14,482 nucleotides of DNA from assembly GCA_030374735.1 (NCBI GenBank), contig JASCIV010000681.1, forward strand, positions 1 through 14,482, in the 5' to 3' direction. This document shows positions 1-7,931 of this stretch, piece by piece. Positions within the stretch are counted from its first letter, which is position 1; every line of letters starts with the position of its first letter. The notes below the pieces were generated by a model. That model did not search any database and had not been told where the DNA came from. It worked only from the letters and a program-made list of their open reading frames with translations. Position numbers and translations under genes: made by a program. This DNA is from Gracilaria caudata (taxonomy: Eukaryota; Rhodophyta; Florideophyceae; Gracilariales; Gracilariaceae).

Positions 1-160
1 CTTTCAGAGAATACTTGAGGCTCTTGGCATCAATCGAATGCTCATTAAAGCTGGCGCGAAGGATGGAGATTCAGTCATATGTTTTGATCGGGAGTTCGAT
101 TACTACAAAGAAGAGAATATCTATAGCGCTGCTGCTGCCCTTGATGGATATTATGACTGA
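1..160 (+). CDS. obg: Obg-family GTPase, C-terminal end (partial, probably plastid/organellar)
   Basis: The first 160 bases, read from base 2, encode the last 52 residues of a protein, ending at TGA 158-160. The segment FQRILEALGINRMLIKAGAK followed by DGDSV and an EF-D-Y motif matches the C-terminal (OCT) domain of Obg/CgtA GTPases, where an 'F-R--- LG---L---GAKDGD-V----EFE' pattern is usual. Obg proteins are ribosome-associated GTPases acting late in large-subunit assembly; plants and algae have plastid (ObgC) and mitochondrial forms. About 17 residues follow the domain, ending AAAALDGYYD, slightly longer than bacterial proteins. The GTP-binding G domain and any transit peptide lie outside the window, so plastid location is inferred only from the neighbouring plastid-type genes. 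The gene converges on dapF with about 120 bases between the two stop codons. Confidence 0.72.
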   Translation, partial: FQRILEALGINRMLIKAGAKDGDSVICFDREFDYYKEENIYSAAAALDGYYD

Positions 161-281
161 GCCTTGAAGTATTCGCAAACTCATCGCATTATCAGCGACG
201 AGACATAGCTCCTATATCTCTCGATACATGCTAATTCCGGGACAAGGGTCCTAAAGCTTAGACCATGTAATTCGTTATCCT
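161..281. other. Convergent intergenic spacer between obg and dapF
   Basis: This 121-base spacer separates two genes that end facing each other, so it must hold both 3' ends. I see no canonical AATAAA on either strand and no gene. Polyadenylation sites cannot be placed from sequence alone. Confidence 0.5.
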
Positions 282-1337
282 TCACATGTTTGGCAGTTTG
301 CCCTCGAAAACGAGTTCTGCAGGTCCTGTCATAAGCACATGATTAGAACTTGACTCCCATTCAATAGTTAGGTCACCGCCTGGTAAATGGATAACAGTCG
401 GAACATCTTTTTCTGCTCGACCAGTTAGCACGGCGGCGACGAGTACGGCACAAGCGCCTGTTCCGCAGGCCATTGTCCGTCCGGACCCTCGTTCCCATAC
501 AAGCATATCGAAATCTGTTTTGCTGTGCTGATATACGAACTCAGTGTTTGTTCTTTGTGGAAAGACGGGGTGGTTCTCAAAGCTAGGACCAACTGCTTCA
601 AGACGAGAATCCATATCGTCATATACGTCTTTGGCAACGAACGTGATTGCGTGGGGATTCCCCATCGACACACATGAAAACGTCCAATCTCGGCCCGCTA
701 GACCTTTCAAAATGTCTTGATATTCGTTTGCCGCAGAAGTATTCAGCATGGTTGGAACGTGTTCGGGCTCAAGAATCGGAGCTCCCATATCAACCTTCAC
801 CTTCTCCGATCCACTCTCCATCTGCGGAACGATTTCCCCAGCTCCAGTGTCCACTACATACTTCCCGGTGGTGCGCCCATGGACACCCAAGTCAGCTGCA
901 AAACGCGCTAAACAACGAATTCCGTTTCCACACATCTCTGGTTCAGTGCCGTCAGAGTTGTAAAGTCTCATGCCGAAATCCGAAGTGGTTTTTGTCGGGG
1001 GCAGAAGAAATATAACCCCGTCTGCACCGACACCCGTATTGCGATTGCAAACTGCTTCCGCTTCAGTTGGGGTTAAAACTGGTGCTGATGAATGTCTGTT
1101 ATCAATCAGTACAAAGTCGTTTCCAAGTCCATGGTATTTTCGAAATGCAGTCATGGACGCCTCTGTGGCTCGCGCTAAGTTTCTACCACGATATCGCGTA
1201 CTCGCAGATCGTGCTCCTCGCTGCGAAGACAAAAAACTTGACGAAAACTGCGAGCGTTGGCAGAATATTGGTATTGCTGAAGTTGCAAAAGTTAGAGGCT
1301 GAGGCCCTAAAGAACTTGATGAAAACTGCTGTAGCAT
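282..1337 (-). CDS. dapF: Diaminopimelate epimerase, plastid-targeted precursor
   Basis: This 351-residue protein is a PLP-independent diaminopimelate epimerase, converting LL- to meso-diaminopimelate in lysine synthesis, in plastids of plants and algae. The enzyme core starts near residue 62 (MTAFRKYHGLGNDFVLID). Both catalytic cysteines are present: C136 in MCGNGIRC and C291 in ACGTGAC. The substrate-binding YNSDGT (126-131), GNPH (226-229) and ERGSGRT (283-289) segments are also visible. The core of about 290 residues matches bacterial DapF. Residues 1-61 are rich in Ser, Arg and Ala, nearly lack acidic residues and have Phe at position 5, as in plastid transit peptides of red algae and glaucophytes. 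The first ATG (1335-1337) is chosen because it includes this extension; Met62 would give the bare enzyme. No intron is needed. The gene diverges from yqgF and converges on obg. Confidence 0.96.
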   Translation of the reverse strand: MLQQFSSSSLGPQPLTFATSAIPIFCQRSQFSSSFLSSQRGARSASTRYRGRNLARATEASMTAFRKYHGLGNDFVLIDNRHSSAPVLTPTEAEAVCNRNTGVGADGVIFLLPPTKTTSDFGMRLYNSDGTEPEMCGNGIRCLARFAADLGVHGRTTGKYVVDTGAGEIVPQMESGSEKVKVDMGAPILEPEHVPTMLNTSAANEYQDILKGLAGRDWTFSCVSMGNPHAITFVAKDVYDDMDSRLEAVGPSFENHPVFPQRTNTEFVYQHSKTDFDMLVWERGSGRTMACGTGACAVLVAAVLTGRAEKDVPTVIHLPGGDLTIEWESSSNHVLMTGPAELVFEGKLPNM

Positions 1338-2189
1338 GATTCGATTCGATGCCTACAACTTTCTCTGTCACTGGTTGTGACGATAGCCGATTATCTGTTC
1401 TGCAGGGTTTCCGTACAAGTTGCAGAAGCCGACAACGAACGACCGAGGTCGAGGACTTCTTGTTCCAGTCCCAAGAAACCTAGTGTAGTTTTGTCACTCT
1501 GTGGTTCGGCCGATCTCGTACATGGAAAGGTTTTCACTGTTGGCCGTGCAAGGATGTGGGATGGCAATGCATGGAAAGAGAGCAACAATCTCAGATCGGG
1601 GGTATATTTGCCGAACGAACGAACAATCGCTGATGGGGCTGTGTTAATGGCTGTTTCTAACCGAAACCCCGCCGCAAAATTGGCATTTCATTTGAGATGA
1701 TCATGGAGAAAATACGGCGAATCACATTTCAGATCGACGTCGCTAGATAGATTCGAGCTGAACAGCGCGCAATGGCATGTTCCGCCATTTCACAAGCTCT
1801 TGCGAAGGTGACCGCCACGAAAAGCATCGCACACGAGAGCTGCTTCAAAGGCTCCTAAACAACACAACACTCATAACCTATCAGGGGCATTCCAGAGGGC
1901 ATACAACTCGTCTTCATTTCTTACGACTCGTGGGGTACGAATCGTCGTGCTCATGCCAAAGACATCACCGTTCCAATACATGTTTTGACACAGCCACAAC
2001 TCTATCCGCAAGCTGCTCTTCCTCTTTACTATATACGACCATCGCGCAGTACTGCTTCTTGAACGCATACCTTTTATAAGAAACAGGAGGTATTATTTCT
2101 TACAGCAGAGAAGTATGTGTTCATGAATCTGCACGAAAGGCAATACTCACCTACATAATTCAAGTTGGCTTATCATTCGAAGGACACGC
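1338..2189. other. Divergent intergenic region between dapF and yqgF
   Basis: These 852 bases lie between two divergently transcribed plastid-protein genes and should contain both promoters. Short ORFs exist (1377-1700 on +, 107 residues; 1871-2068 on -, 65 residues), but neither shows a recognisable motif and I do not call them genes. A small tandem GAAC x3 lies at 1613-1624. A TATA-like TTTTATAAG lies at 2072-2080, on the yqgF side. Confidence 0.5.
2072..2080 (+). promoter_or_regulatory. Possible TATA box of yqgF
   Basis: TTTTATAAG lies about 110 bases before the yqgF start codon. With the usual TATA-to-start distance of about 30 bases, the 5' leader would be roughly 80 bases. It is a single short match in a moderately AT-rich stretch, so it is only a candidate. 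Confidence 0.25.
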
Positions 2190-2897
2190 ATGGAATCCAT
2201 GAGCACTACGGCTTTTGTACCCGTATGTCCAACAAGATTTAGGGCACAATTTCCACGAGCGCGAACTCAACGATGCCAAAGGGACAGAATACCCCTTGCA
2301 GCTCGAATTGGCGTTCGTACTCTGGGTGTCGATTATGGTTTGCGTCGAGTCGGTCTAGCCATCTCTGTGGGTGTGGCACCACGACCACTTAATCGCATCG
2401 ACCACAGGAACAATCCAAAGAAAGTAGCACAAGATGTGGCACAAGTCGCCAGCCGTAGCCTCGCAGAGGCGATTGTAGTGGGGATGCCAGTAGACCTTTA
2501 CGGAGATGAAAAGGAGCAGGCTATCACGACCCGTCATTTCGTTCAGGAACTGGTGCATTCTGCCCCATGGGCAGAGATCATGGTACTCAATGAGACTTTC
2601 ACTTCAAAGGACGCTGCAGAACAGCTTCGTGATTCAGGGATTACAGGACGCAACATTAGAGATTTCGTCGATTGCGAATCGGCAGTGATGCTTTTGCAAC
2701 GGCACTTCTCAGAGAAGGACGACTATAGATCAGAAGTGGTGCATAGGCCCATACCTGTTACCGCTGAAGAACATCAAACTGAGGAAAGGATGACTTTCGC
2801 AGAGTGGAAGAAGCAGACAATGCAAAGGGCTGCGCAGAGTGTTCACTTTAGGAAAAAGAATAAAAAGATGAAACTGAAAGGTGGAATCATGAACTAA
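2190..2897 (+). CDS. yqgF: YqgF/RuvX family nuclease-fold protein, plastid-targeted
   Basis: This 235-residue protein belongs to the YqgF/RuvX family (RNase H-like fold), known in bacteria as the putative pre-16S rRNA nuclease or Holliday-junction resolvase homologue. The core spans about residues 43-175. It shows TLGVDYGLRRVGLAIS with acidic D48, IVVGMPVDLYG (95-105), LNETFTS with E135, and VDCESAVMLLQ with D161, giving the expected acidic triad. Bacterial members have about 140 residues. Here a 40-residue Arg-rich N-terminal extension without a hydrophobic signal looks like a plastid transit peptide. A C-terminal extension of about 60 residues ends in a very basic stretch (RKKNKKMKLKGG), suggesting RNA contact. 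A role in plastid rRNA maturation is inferred from the bacterial family. Met1 is used; Met4 is equally possible. The frame closes with three stop codons in a row (TAA TAA TGA, 2895-2903). Confidence 0.9.
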   Translation: MESMSTTAFVPVCPTRFRAQFPRARTQRCQRDRIPLAARIGVRTLGVDYGLRRVGLAISVGVAPRPLNRIDHRNNPKKVAQDVAQVASRSLAEAIVVGMPVDLYGDEKEQAITTRHFVQELVHSAPWAEIMVLNETFTSKDAAEQLRDSGITGRNIRDFVDCESAVMLLQRHFSEKDDYRSEVVHRPIPVTAEEHQTEERMTFAEWKKQTMQRAAQSVHFRKKNKKMKLKGGIMN

Positions 2898-2903
2898 TAA
2901 TGA

Positions 2904-4256
2904 GGTTGGTAACAAGTCGTTCGCGGACTATTGTGACGGTCGTAACAATAAGGAGAGCGGTACCAATGTAGGGCAAATTGCCCCGGGAGCTGAGCTGTAT
3001 CCGAAATCAAATACGAAGGATACAAGGTGCCGCACACAAGCACATTAAGCGATCATATCACAATATGGAATGTCAACATAGGATTTCACAACTCTTGCAA
3101 AAAGTCATCATTGCGCACTGGCAATTTGACAGCGCCCAGCGTCATCTGTGCAGGCACCTGGAGCATCATCTAAACCTGGAGGGGCTTTCGCCATGCACTT
3201 TTCGACATCTGGATCGTAGGTGCAAGGTCACTGACCAGCTGCGTGTTACCCCACTCATTTAGAAGGGGAGAAAGCCTGGACGTGCAGTAAACAAAGATTC
3301 TCTATCTCGCAGATAGTTACGAAGGTGTGTCGCTCATTGAAAGGGGGCTGACGTGCTTTTCGAATGGACACGAAGGCGGTTTATGTCATTGCGCGCGGCT
3401 GGATCACGTGCTTTGTGATTCTTTTGTAATACAAGGAAAAGGTATGCGACTTGGCTAGTGTATGAAATTTTGAGCGCATTCGAGTTTCACGCCATAACGA
3501 AAGCAGAATAGACATGACCTTCTCTCACATGATCGACAGGTGACCTCAACTAGAATTGGTGTACTCCGGTTAAATTATGGGCAAGGCGAGTTACTCGCAG
3601 AGTGCTGAGCAACCAGGTGCTGGTGGTGATGGGACATGCACCGATCACGCAATTCTGCGGAATGAGTGCACCTCATTCGGATTTCATCAAATCTAGATAC
3701 TGAACAAGGAATTTGTCAACTTATAAGCGACGGTACATTTGGCTTCATGATCGGGCCAGAGCTGGGCCGGGAAACAAGACGTTGGAGATATTCACATAAG
3801 TATCTAGCACAAAGTGGCGCGATGAGCAGCTTTGCACGATGCGTTACATGCTCATGAAGTGTCAAAGCACCCGTGTTGCAGGGCGGCCGATTGGTACGGC
3901 CGAGGTCAACGAGTCGATACTAGGTACGTGGCCTTTTCGAGAGGCTCCTGTGGTGTCGGCTTTGTTGTGAGGGTGACCAGGACTCGAATGACTATTTTGG
4001 GCATATTGATGTCACTTAACCAGGGGTGAAGCGAGATTGTGGTAGACGGTTGTAGAACGCATATGTTTTTGCGGGTAACCGCAGAAAAATGTTTTGCAAA
4101 CACTTGATGGATTGATGGCGTCCTCTGCTTCGCCAGTGTATCTCAGTGCGATTCTAAGACGTGATGCTCATCAGAATCAAAAGTTGGCCACACAGAGACG
4201 CGATTGGAAGCACGAAGCAAAGATTTGGAGTGGCAAATTCCAAGTGTGCAGAATGC
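2904..4256. other. Intergenic region with no recognised gene (yqgF to MED7)
   Basis: About 1.35 kb between the convergent 3' ends of yqgF and MED7. Only short ORFs occur (up to 94 residues at 2978-3262 on +), without motifs and with unremarkable composition. I found no tRNA or spliceosomal RNA motif. An ATCACGTG box lies at 3403-3410. The region may contain unrecognised non-coding transcripts or unannotated exons. Confidence 0.45.
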
Positions 4257-5036
4257 CTACAGGTTGGGATCATTTACGATATTGTCGATGTCGCGCATTA
4301 GTTGGGACGTGGAACGCTTTGGTGGTGTGAATAAAGCGGGCATCATGTCATCAAACACGAGCGTCGAATTATTTGCGGCGTGGGGGATTGGCTGTGAGAG
4401 GTGCGCATGTGTCGTTTGCTGATGTTGTTGTGGCGGTTGTTGCCGCTGTTGCTGCTGCTGCAACGATTGTAGATAGGTAGTTGCGGCTTGAGAAAGCTGG
4501 TAACTTGGCTGGGTAACCTCATCTGCGGCCTCTGCGATGAGATCCCAGGCCTTCTTGACGCTTTCCTTGAGATTTTCAGTAGTACGCTTTCTGGAGGCGG
4601 TTTGATTGTCAAGCAAGGTCTTGAGATCCATGGCAGCCTGGGCGGGTCGCATGGTGTTGATGAGGTGTTGCATGTTGACAAACGTATCTTCAATTTGCTG
4701 AATGATATCTTTGTGCGGTTGTACCGGAGACTCCTGCGTGATGGGGTGACACAGTTGAGCAACGAGCTTCAAAAACAGCTGCAACAAAGAGGCGTTTAAC
4801 TTTCGAAGCTCATCACACGGCGGAGCTGAGGGGTCATAGACGCGCTTCCTTCCGGACTGTTCCAAGGAAGGTAGAATATGTTCAGTGGAGTACAAGCGGC
4901 CGAACATCTGGTAGGAGTCATTGGAAGAAGGTAAGGGCGGGGGATGCATGGGTTGCGTCGCGATGGACTGGTAGTAGCGACGGGGCGGGAGGGGGAACTG
5001 CGATACCTGCTGCGGCTTGGATGTGGGCTGTGACAT
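4257..5036 (-). CDS. MED7: Mediator complex subunit 7
   Basis: This 259-residue protein is Mediator subunit 7, an essential middle-module subunit that pairs with MED21 and links activators to RNA polymerase II in the nucleus. Near the start, PQQVSQFPLPPRRYY (residues 9-23) matches the conserved MED7 N-terminus, followed by the DSYQMFGRLY segment (40-49). The helices come next: LRKLNASLLQLFLKLVAQL (77-95), then FVNMQHLINTMRPAQAAMDL (119-138), leading into a charged helix to about 167. Human and yeast proteins have about 220-235 residues. The extra length is a C-terminal tail with a Gln-rich run (193-207) from a GTTGTT/CTG repeat at about 4415-4460. The ATG at 5034-5036 fits because MED7 proteins begin just before PQQVS. 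The frame is open 164 codons further upstream, to another ATG at 5526-5528. No intron is needed. Confidence 0.93.
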   Translation of the reverse strand: MSQPTSKPQQVSQFPLPPRRYYQSIATQPMHPPPLPSSNDSYQMFGRLYSTEHILPSLEQSGRKRVYDPSAPPCDELRKLNASLLQLFLKLVAQLCHPITQESPVQPHKDIIQQIEDTFVNMQHLINTMRPAQAAMDLKTLLDNQTASRKRTTENLKESVKKAWDLIAEAADEVTQPSYQLSQAATTYLQSLQQQQQRQQPPQQHQQTTHAHLSQPIPHAANNSTLVFDDMMPALFTPPKRSTSQLMRDIDNIVNDPNL

Positions 5037-5528
5037 TGAGACGCGAATGCTGACGCGAACGGGGGCGCGGAGGTAGTGGAGCAGCTCCAGTGGGGTGGAG
5101 AAATAGCTCGGGAGCCGAATGTAAGGGGCAGAACCGGCGCTGGCGGCGGACAACAAGCGTTTCGGCGGCGTGCAAGACGAACACGGACGGGGACGAAGGC
5201 GCAAGCAAGTGGCGCAAGCGCGCAAGCCGATGGCGGACAGCGGGAGACGGGCGCCAGTGCTGCCGTAGAAAACGAGCACGCGCGCCGGACGGACGCCGAA
5301 AAAGCGAATGAGCGATTTAAAATAATTCAAAAACGGAAGCCGAAACGGACACTGGGCGGCGGAGCGCGCTGCTGTGGACATCTGGCTGTGCACCACACAG
5401 CGCTCGTAAAATATCTGAGGGGTACGTGCGAACAACGCTTCTGTCATCGCCACTGAAGCGCCGCAATGCGAAAAGGTTCTGCGGATAAACGCGAGCGCCC
5501 TGACCCTATCTGCGCGACGACTCGCCAT
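5037..5528 (-). other. GC-rich leader in frame with MED7, free of stop codons
   Basis: Upstream of the MED7 start the same frame is open for 164 codons back to an ATG at 5526-5528. The deduced residues are rich in Arg, Ala, Ser and Cys, show no known domain, and are not expected in MED7. I read this as the 5' leader and promoter side, but an N-terminal extension or alternative start cannot be excluded from sequence alone. Confidence 0.4.
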
Positions 5529-5532
5529 GCGT

Positions 5533-5540
5533 TGACGTCA
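5533..5540. promoter_or_regulatory. Perfect CRE-type site TGACGTCA
   Basis: An exact palindromic TGACGTCA, the known binding core of CREB/ATF-type bZIP factors, about 500 bases upstream of the MED7 start. A second exact copy lies at 9419-9426. Function is inferred from the motif only. Confidence 0.35.
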
Positions 5541-5803
5541 GGCCAGTTGATAAATCTACATGCGGCCTGCCCCGTTAAACAAGCGAAACGCCTCCCCCTA
5601 CGTGCTACTCCCAAAGGCAGCCGCACAACGCGACTGCTTCGCACGATGCAGCAAGATATTTCCGGGGCGATGAGGTACCACGGGCTGATATTTTTGAGCG
5701 TCTGACGGTTGAGATGCCGAAGCGTTACGCTCACTTCGTGTGGCCGGGCACCGCTGTGGGTCACAGCCTGTGACATGTCCGGAACAGGACCGCCGCCCCC
5801 GCG

Positions 5804-5829
5804 GCACGCGCGCGCACGCGTGTGCACAT
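5804..5829. repeat. Alternating purine-pyrimidine tract (Z-DNA prone)
   Basis: Twenty-six bases alternate purine and pyrimidine without a break, mostly CG and CA/TG steps, followed by a second alternating run at 5835-5845. CGCGCAC at about 5811-5817 can also pair with GTGCGCG at about 5838-5844. Such tracts can adopt left-handed DNA under negative supercoiling. Confidence 0.6.
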
Positions 5830-5843
5830 TTATTTGTGTGCGC

Positions 5844-5851
5844 GTCACGTG
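5844..5851. promoter_or_regulatory. GTCACGTG box (bHLH/bZIP type)
   Basis: GTCACGTG fits the RTCACGTG core bound by Cbf1/USF-like bHLH and by G-box bZIP proteins. The same 8-mer recurs at 6035-6042, and ATCACGTG occurs at 3403-3410 and 7128-7135. All four lie in non-coding stretches. Confidence 0.3.
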
Positions 5852-6034
5852 AGCGCATCCAGTGCCGATTCGGTACGCGAAACGTCGCACAGCTGTTACA
5901 ACCACTAGTCCGCGGGACAGACGGACAACAACCGACACAACCCCTCGTCCCTCTTCGTCGCCAATGTGCCGGAACAGAAGGCACCCCAAACCGCGCCATT
6001 TGTAGCCACTCCAACGCATAGAAAGCGCATGTGC

Positions 6035-6042
6035 GTCACGTG
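6035..6042. promoter_or_regulatory. GTCACGTG box, second copy
   Basis: Second exact GTCACGTG, about 190 bases from the first, inside the GC-rich gene-free stretch. It is a candidate transcription-factor site only. Confidence 0.3.
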
Positions 6043-7127
6043 TGTTTTGCGACGTTTCATCCCGCGCTACCTCTCAACTTGCGTCATGCGTAAGCTACGA
6101 CTCTTCATCGTCTCAACAGTCGTGCTGCGGTCGCCCGCACATCTCACGCAAAGAGACACCGCGCTCTTCTCATTCAGCCGCGTCCCTGCGTCTCGCGCCG
6201 TGAACAGGGCCACGTCCCGTGCCGCTCGTGAGGCGCATTCCGGCGATCACTACTCCAACCCTGGCTGAAACGTGCAGGCGTCCCGACCCTGACGCCCTAG
6301 ATTGAGTAAATCCGCAGCGTTGTTAATGCTGCACTCCGCCTGTTCGTGTGACTGACGAACAACTTTGTACCTTTCGTTGTACGCGACGCTCGTCCGGGAG
6401 TCCGCTCAGCGAGCGTTCGTGTACGCCAAGATGCAAATTCCTTCCTTGCATGTGCTCCGCTCGTCCGCAGTTTCCCTACTCTATTCGTTTGCGCTATCGG
6501 GAACCAACTGCACCGCTTTTGGCGTGCGAACACGTCATGACCCTTGCGTAACCCGCTGCGTATCCGAGAATTCGTCAATGCAGCAAATTGTGGCGCCATA
6601 CTGCTTGCGCAACGTAAAAGCACTCCATCGCCCGCTGATTCATTCAAACGCCTCCCGCGTCTAAGCTTCTGGCGCAGCTATAATGTATGTTTTATAGTTC
6701 ACGCTTTCGTATGCCAACTAACGCCTGAGAATCAGTACAACATTCTTTCTCGTCAACCTCACGCGGCAGCCAGTGCATTCTTGCTCATCTCTGACAGAAA
6801 AGGATTGATGTATCGTCTCAGCATTGAATCAGTGACGCAAGCAGAGCGTGTCCCCTCCTTGCTCCTAGCCTTATACAAGGCCAACACTGCCGTTCTGTTG
6901 TCCAACCACCCCAAGAGGTGCAAATAACGCGTTCAGAACAATACAACTAATTTGCACTACGAAGAAGACAGACAGAAACGGAAAGCAGCAACGAGCACTG
7001 AACAGAAAATAACATTCCCCTGACGCTCGCAACTCGCGGAGCGCCTTTCGCCCAGCGAGCGCAGTTCCAGGAGCACGTACACTTGTCCAGCAAGCGGAGT
7101 CAAGAGTATCTTGCGCGTCTTTACACC

Positions 7128-7148
7128 ATCACGTGCGTGTGGCACGTG
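7128..7148. promoter_or_regulatory. Paired CACGTG cores
   Basis: ATCACGTG (7128-7135) and the palindrome GGCACGTGCC (7141-7150) place two CACGTG cores 13 bases apart. Closely paired E/G-boxes are common in promoters, but no gene start is recognised nearby. Confidence 0.3.
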
Positions 7149-7931
7149 CCGCCACTGAAAGCGCCCACAGATCGATGAGCCGCACAGCTCGCTTTTTGTG
7201 CTCGTCGCACCGGTGCCGATTGTCTGTCCGCGCAACGTGGTTAGGTGTTGCATCACCCGATTCTACCCGCGGCCCGATGTCGAAAGATGCTCCGTGATGT
7301 CTTTCGCTCATTCTCCTCCACGCAAGCTCTAGAGTGTTCTTCGCCGGGTCTGTGGTGATTCGCTCTGGGAATCGCCTTGTTTTGGACGAGACCGTAACTT
7401 GTATTTGTCAACGATTAGCTTTATCCTGCTCTTGCGTTTCTTGTTGAAAACGGTCGTGGACAAGCGTTAGTGTCCCATGCCCTCCCAACTCCTCCCAAAC
7501 GATACTTTTTACCGATCTCGAACCAACTAATAGTCCTTTCCTAACGCGCAATGCGAGGACCTTCCTAATCGCCTCTAGTTGAGGAGCAGAAAGGCAATGC
7601 ATATCTCATTGAAGCGTTGTTCACTACATGTAATGTTCTTTTCAGAGTCAAAGGCGATTCGTAGTAATCTTTGTAGCTCATATGATAGAGAGTCACTCTC
7701 GGGAAGTGAGCACAGAACAAATGAGCAGTGTACAGGAAGAGAATTATTTTTTTAATCGATTGTAACATAGCATTCACTAAGCTCTTTGAATGCGTTCTAG
7801 TTGTACAAGTACTGAAAGGTTAGACGCGAGTAAGTGCAGTACGTAGTATACGGAGGGGGCGAGTCTGATGTTTTCAACCAGCCTCGGAAAAATTTGGAAG
7901 CGGTTTCTTTTGGGGGAGGGAGGTAGTGAAG

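Larger units (their letters stand above)
5529..7931. other. Long GC-rich stretch without a convincing gene
   Basis: About 2.4 kb between the MED7 upstream region and the zinc-finger stop codon. ORFs of up to 191 residues (5444-6019 on -) and 127 residues (6544-6927 on +) occur, but they overlap on opposite strands, lack motifs and have few acidic residues, so I do not call them. The stretch is CpG-rich until about 7.3 kb, then more AT-rich. It contains a perfect TGACGTCA at 5533-5540, CACGTG cores at 5846, 6037, 7130 and 7143, and a 26-base alternating purine-pyrimidine run at 5804-5829. Confidence 0.45.

Noticed and set aside
647..1302. Plus-strand ORFs of 60-120 residues across dapF
   Set aside because: They are antisense shadows of the clear dapF frame and have no motif.
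1377..1700. 107-residue plus ORF upstream of yqgF
   Set aside because: No motif is recognised and it begins only 40 bases from the dapF start, within what should be the dapF promoter. It remains a weak possibility only.
2978..3262. 94-residue plus ORF
   Set aside because: His/Arg/Leu-rich without motif; no start or promoter signal seen.
4415..4460. GTTGTT/CTG-rich repeat
   Set aside because: It is the codon run for the Gln-rich tail of MED7, not a separate repeat element.
5444..6019. 191-residue minus ORF
   Set aside because: It is Arg/Gly/Val-rich with no motif, overlaps ORFs on the other strand and passes through the Z-DNA-like tract; high GC explains its openness.
6297..6927. 116-residue minus and 127-residue plus ORFs
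   Set aside because: They partly overlap on opposite strands and neither has a motif or supporting start signals.
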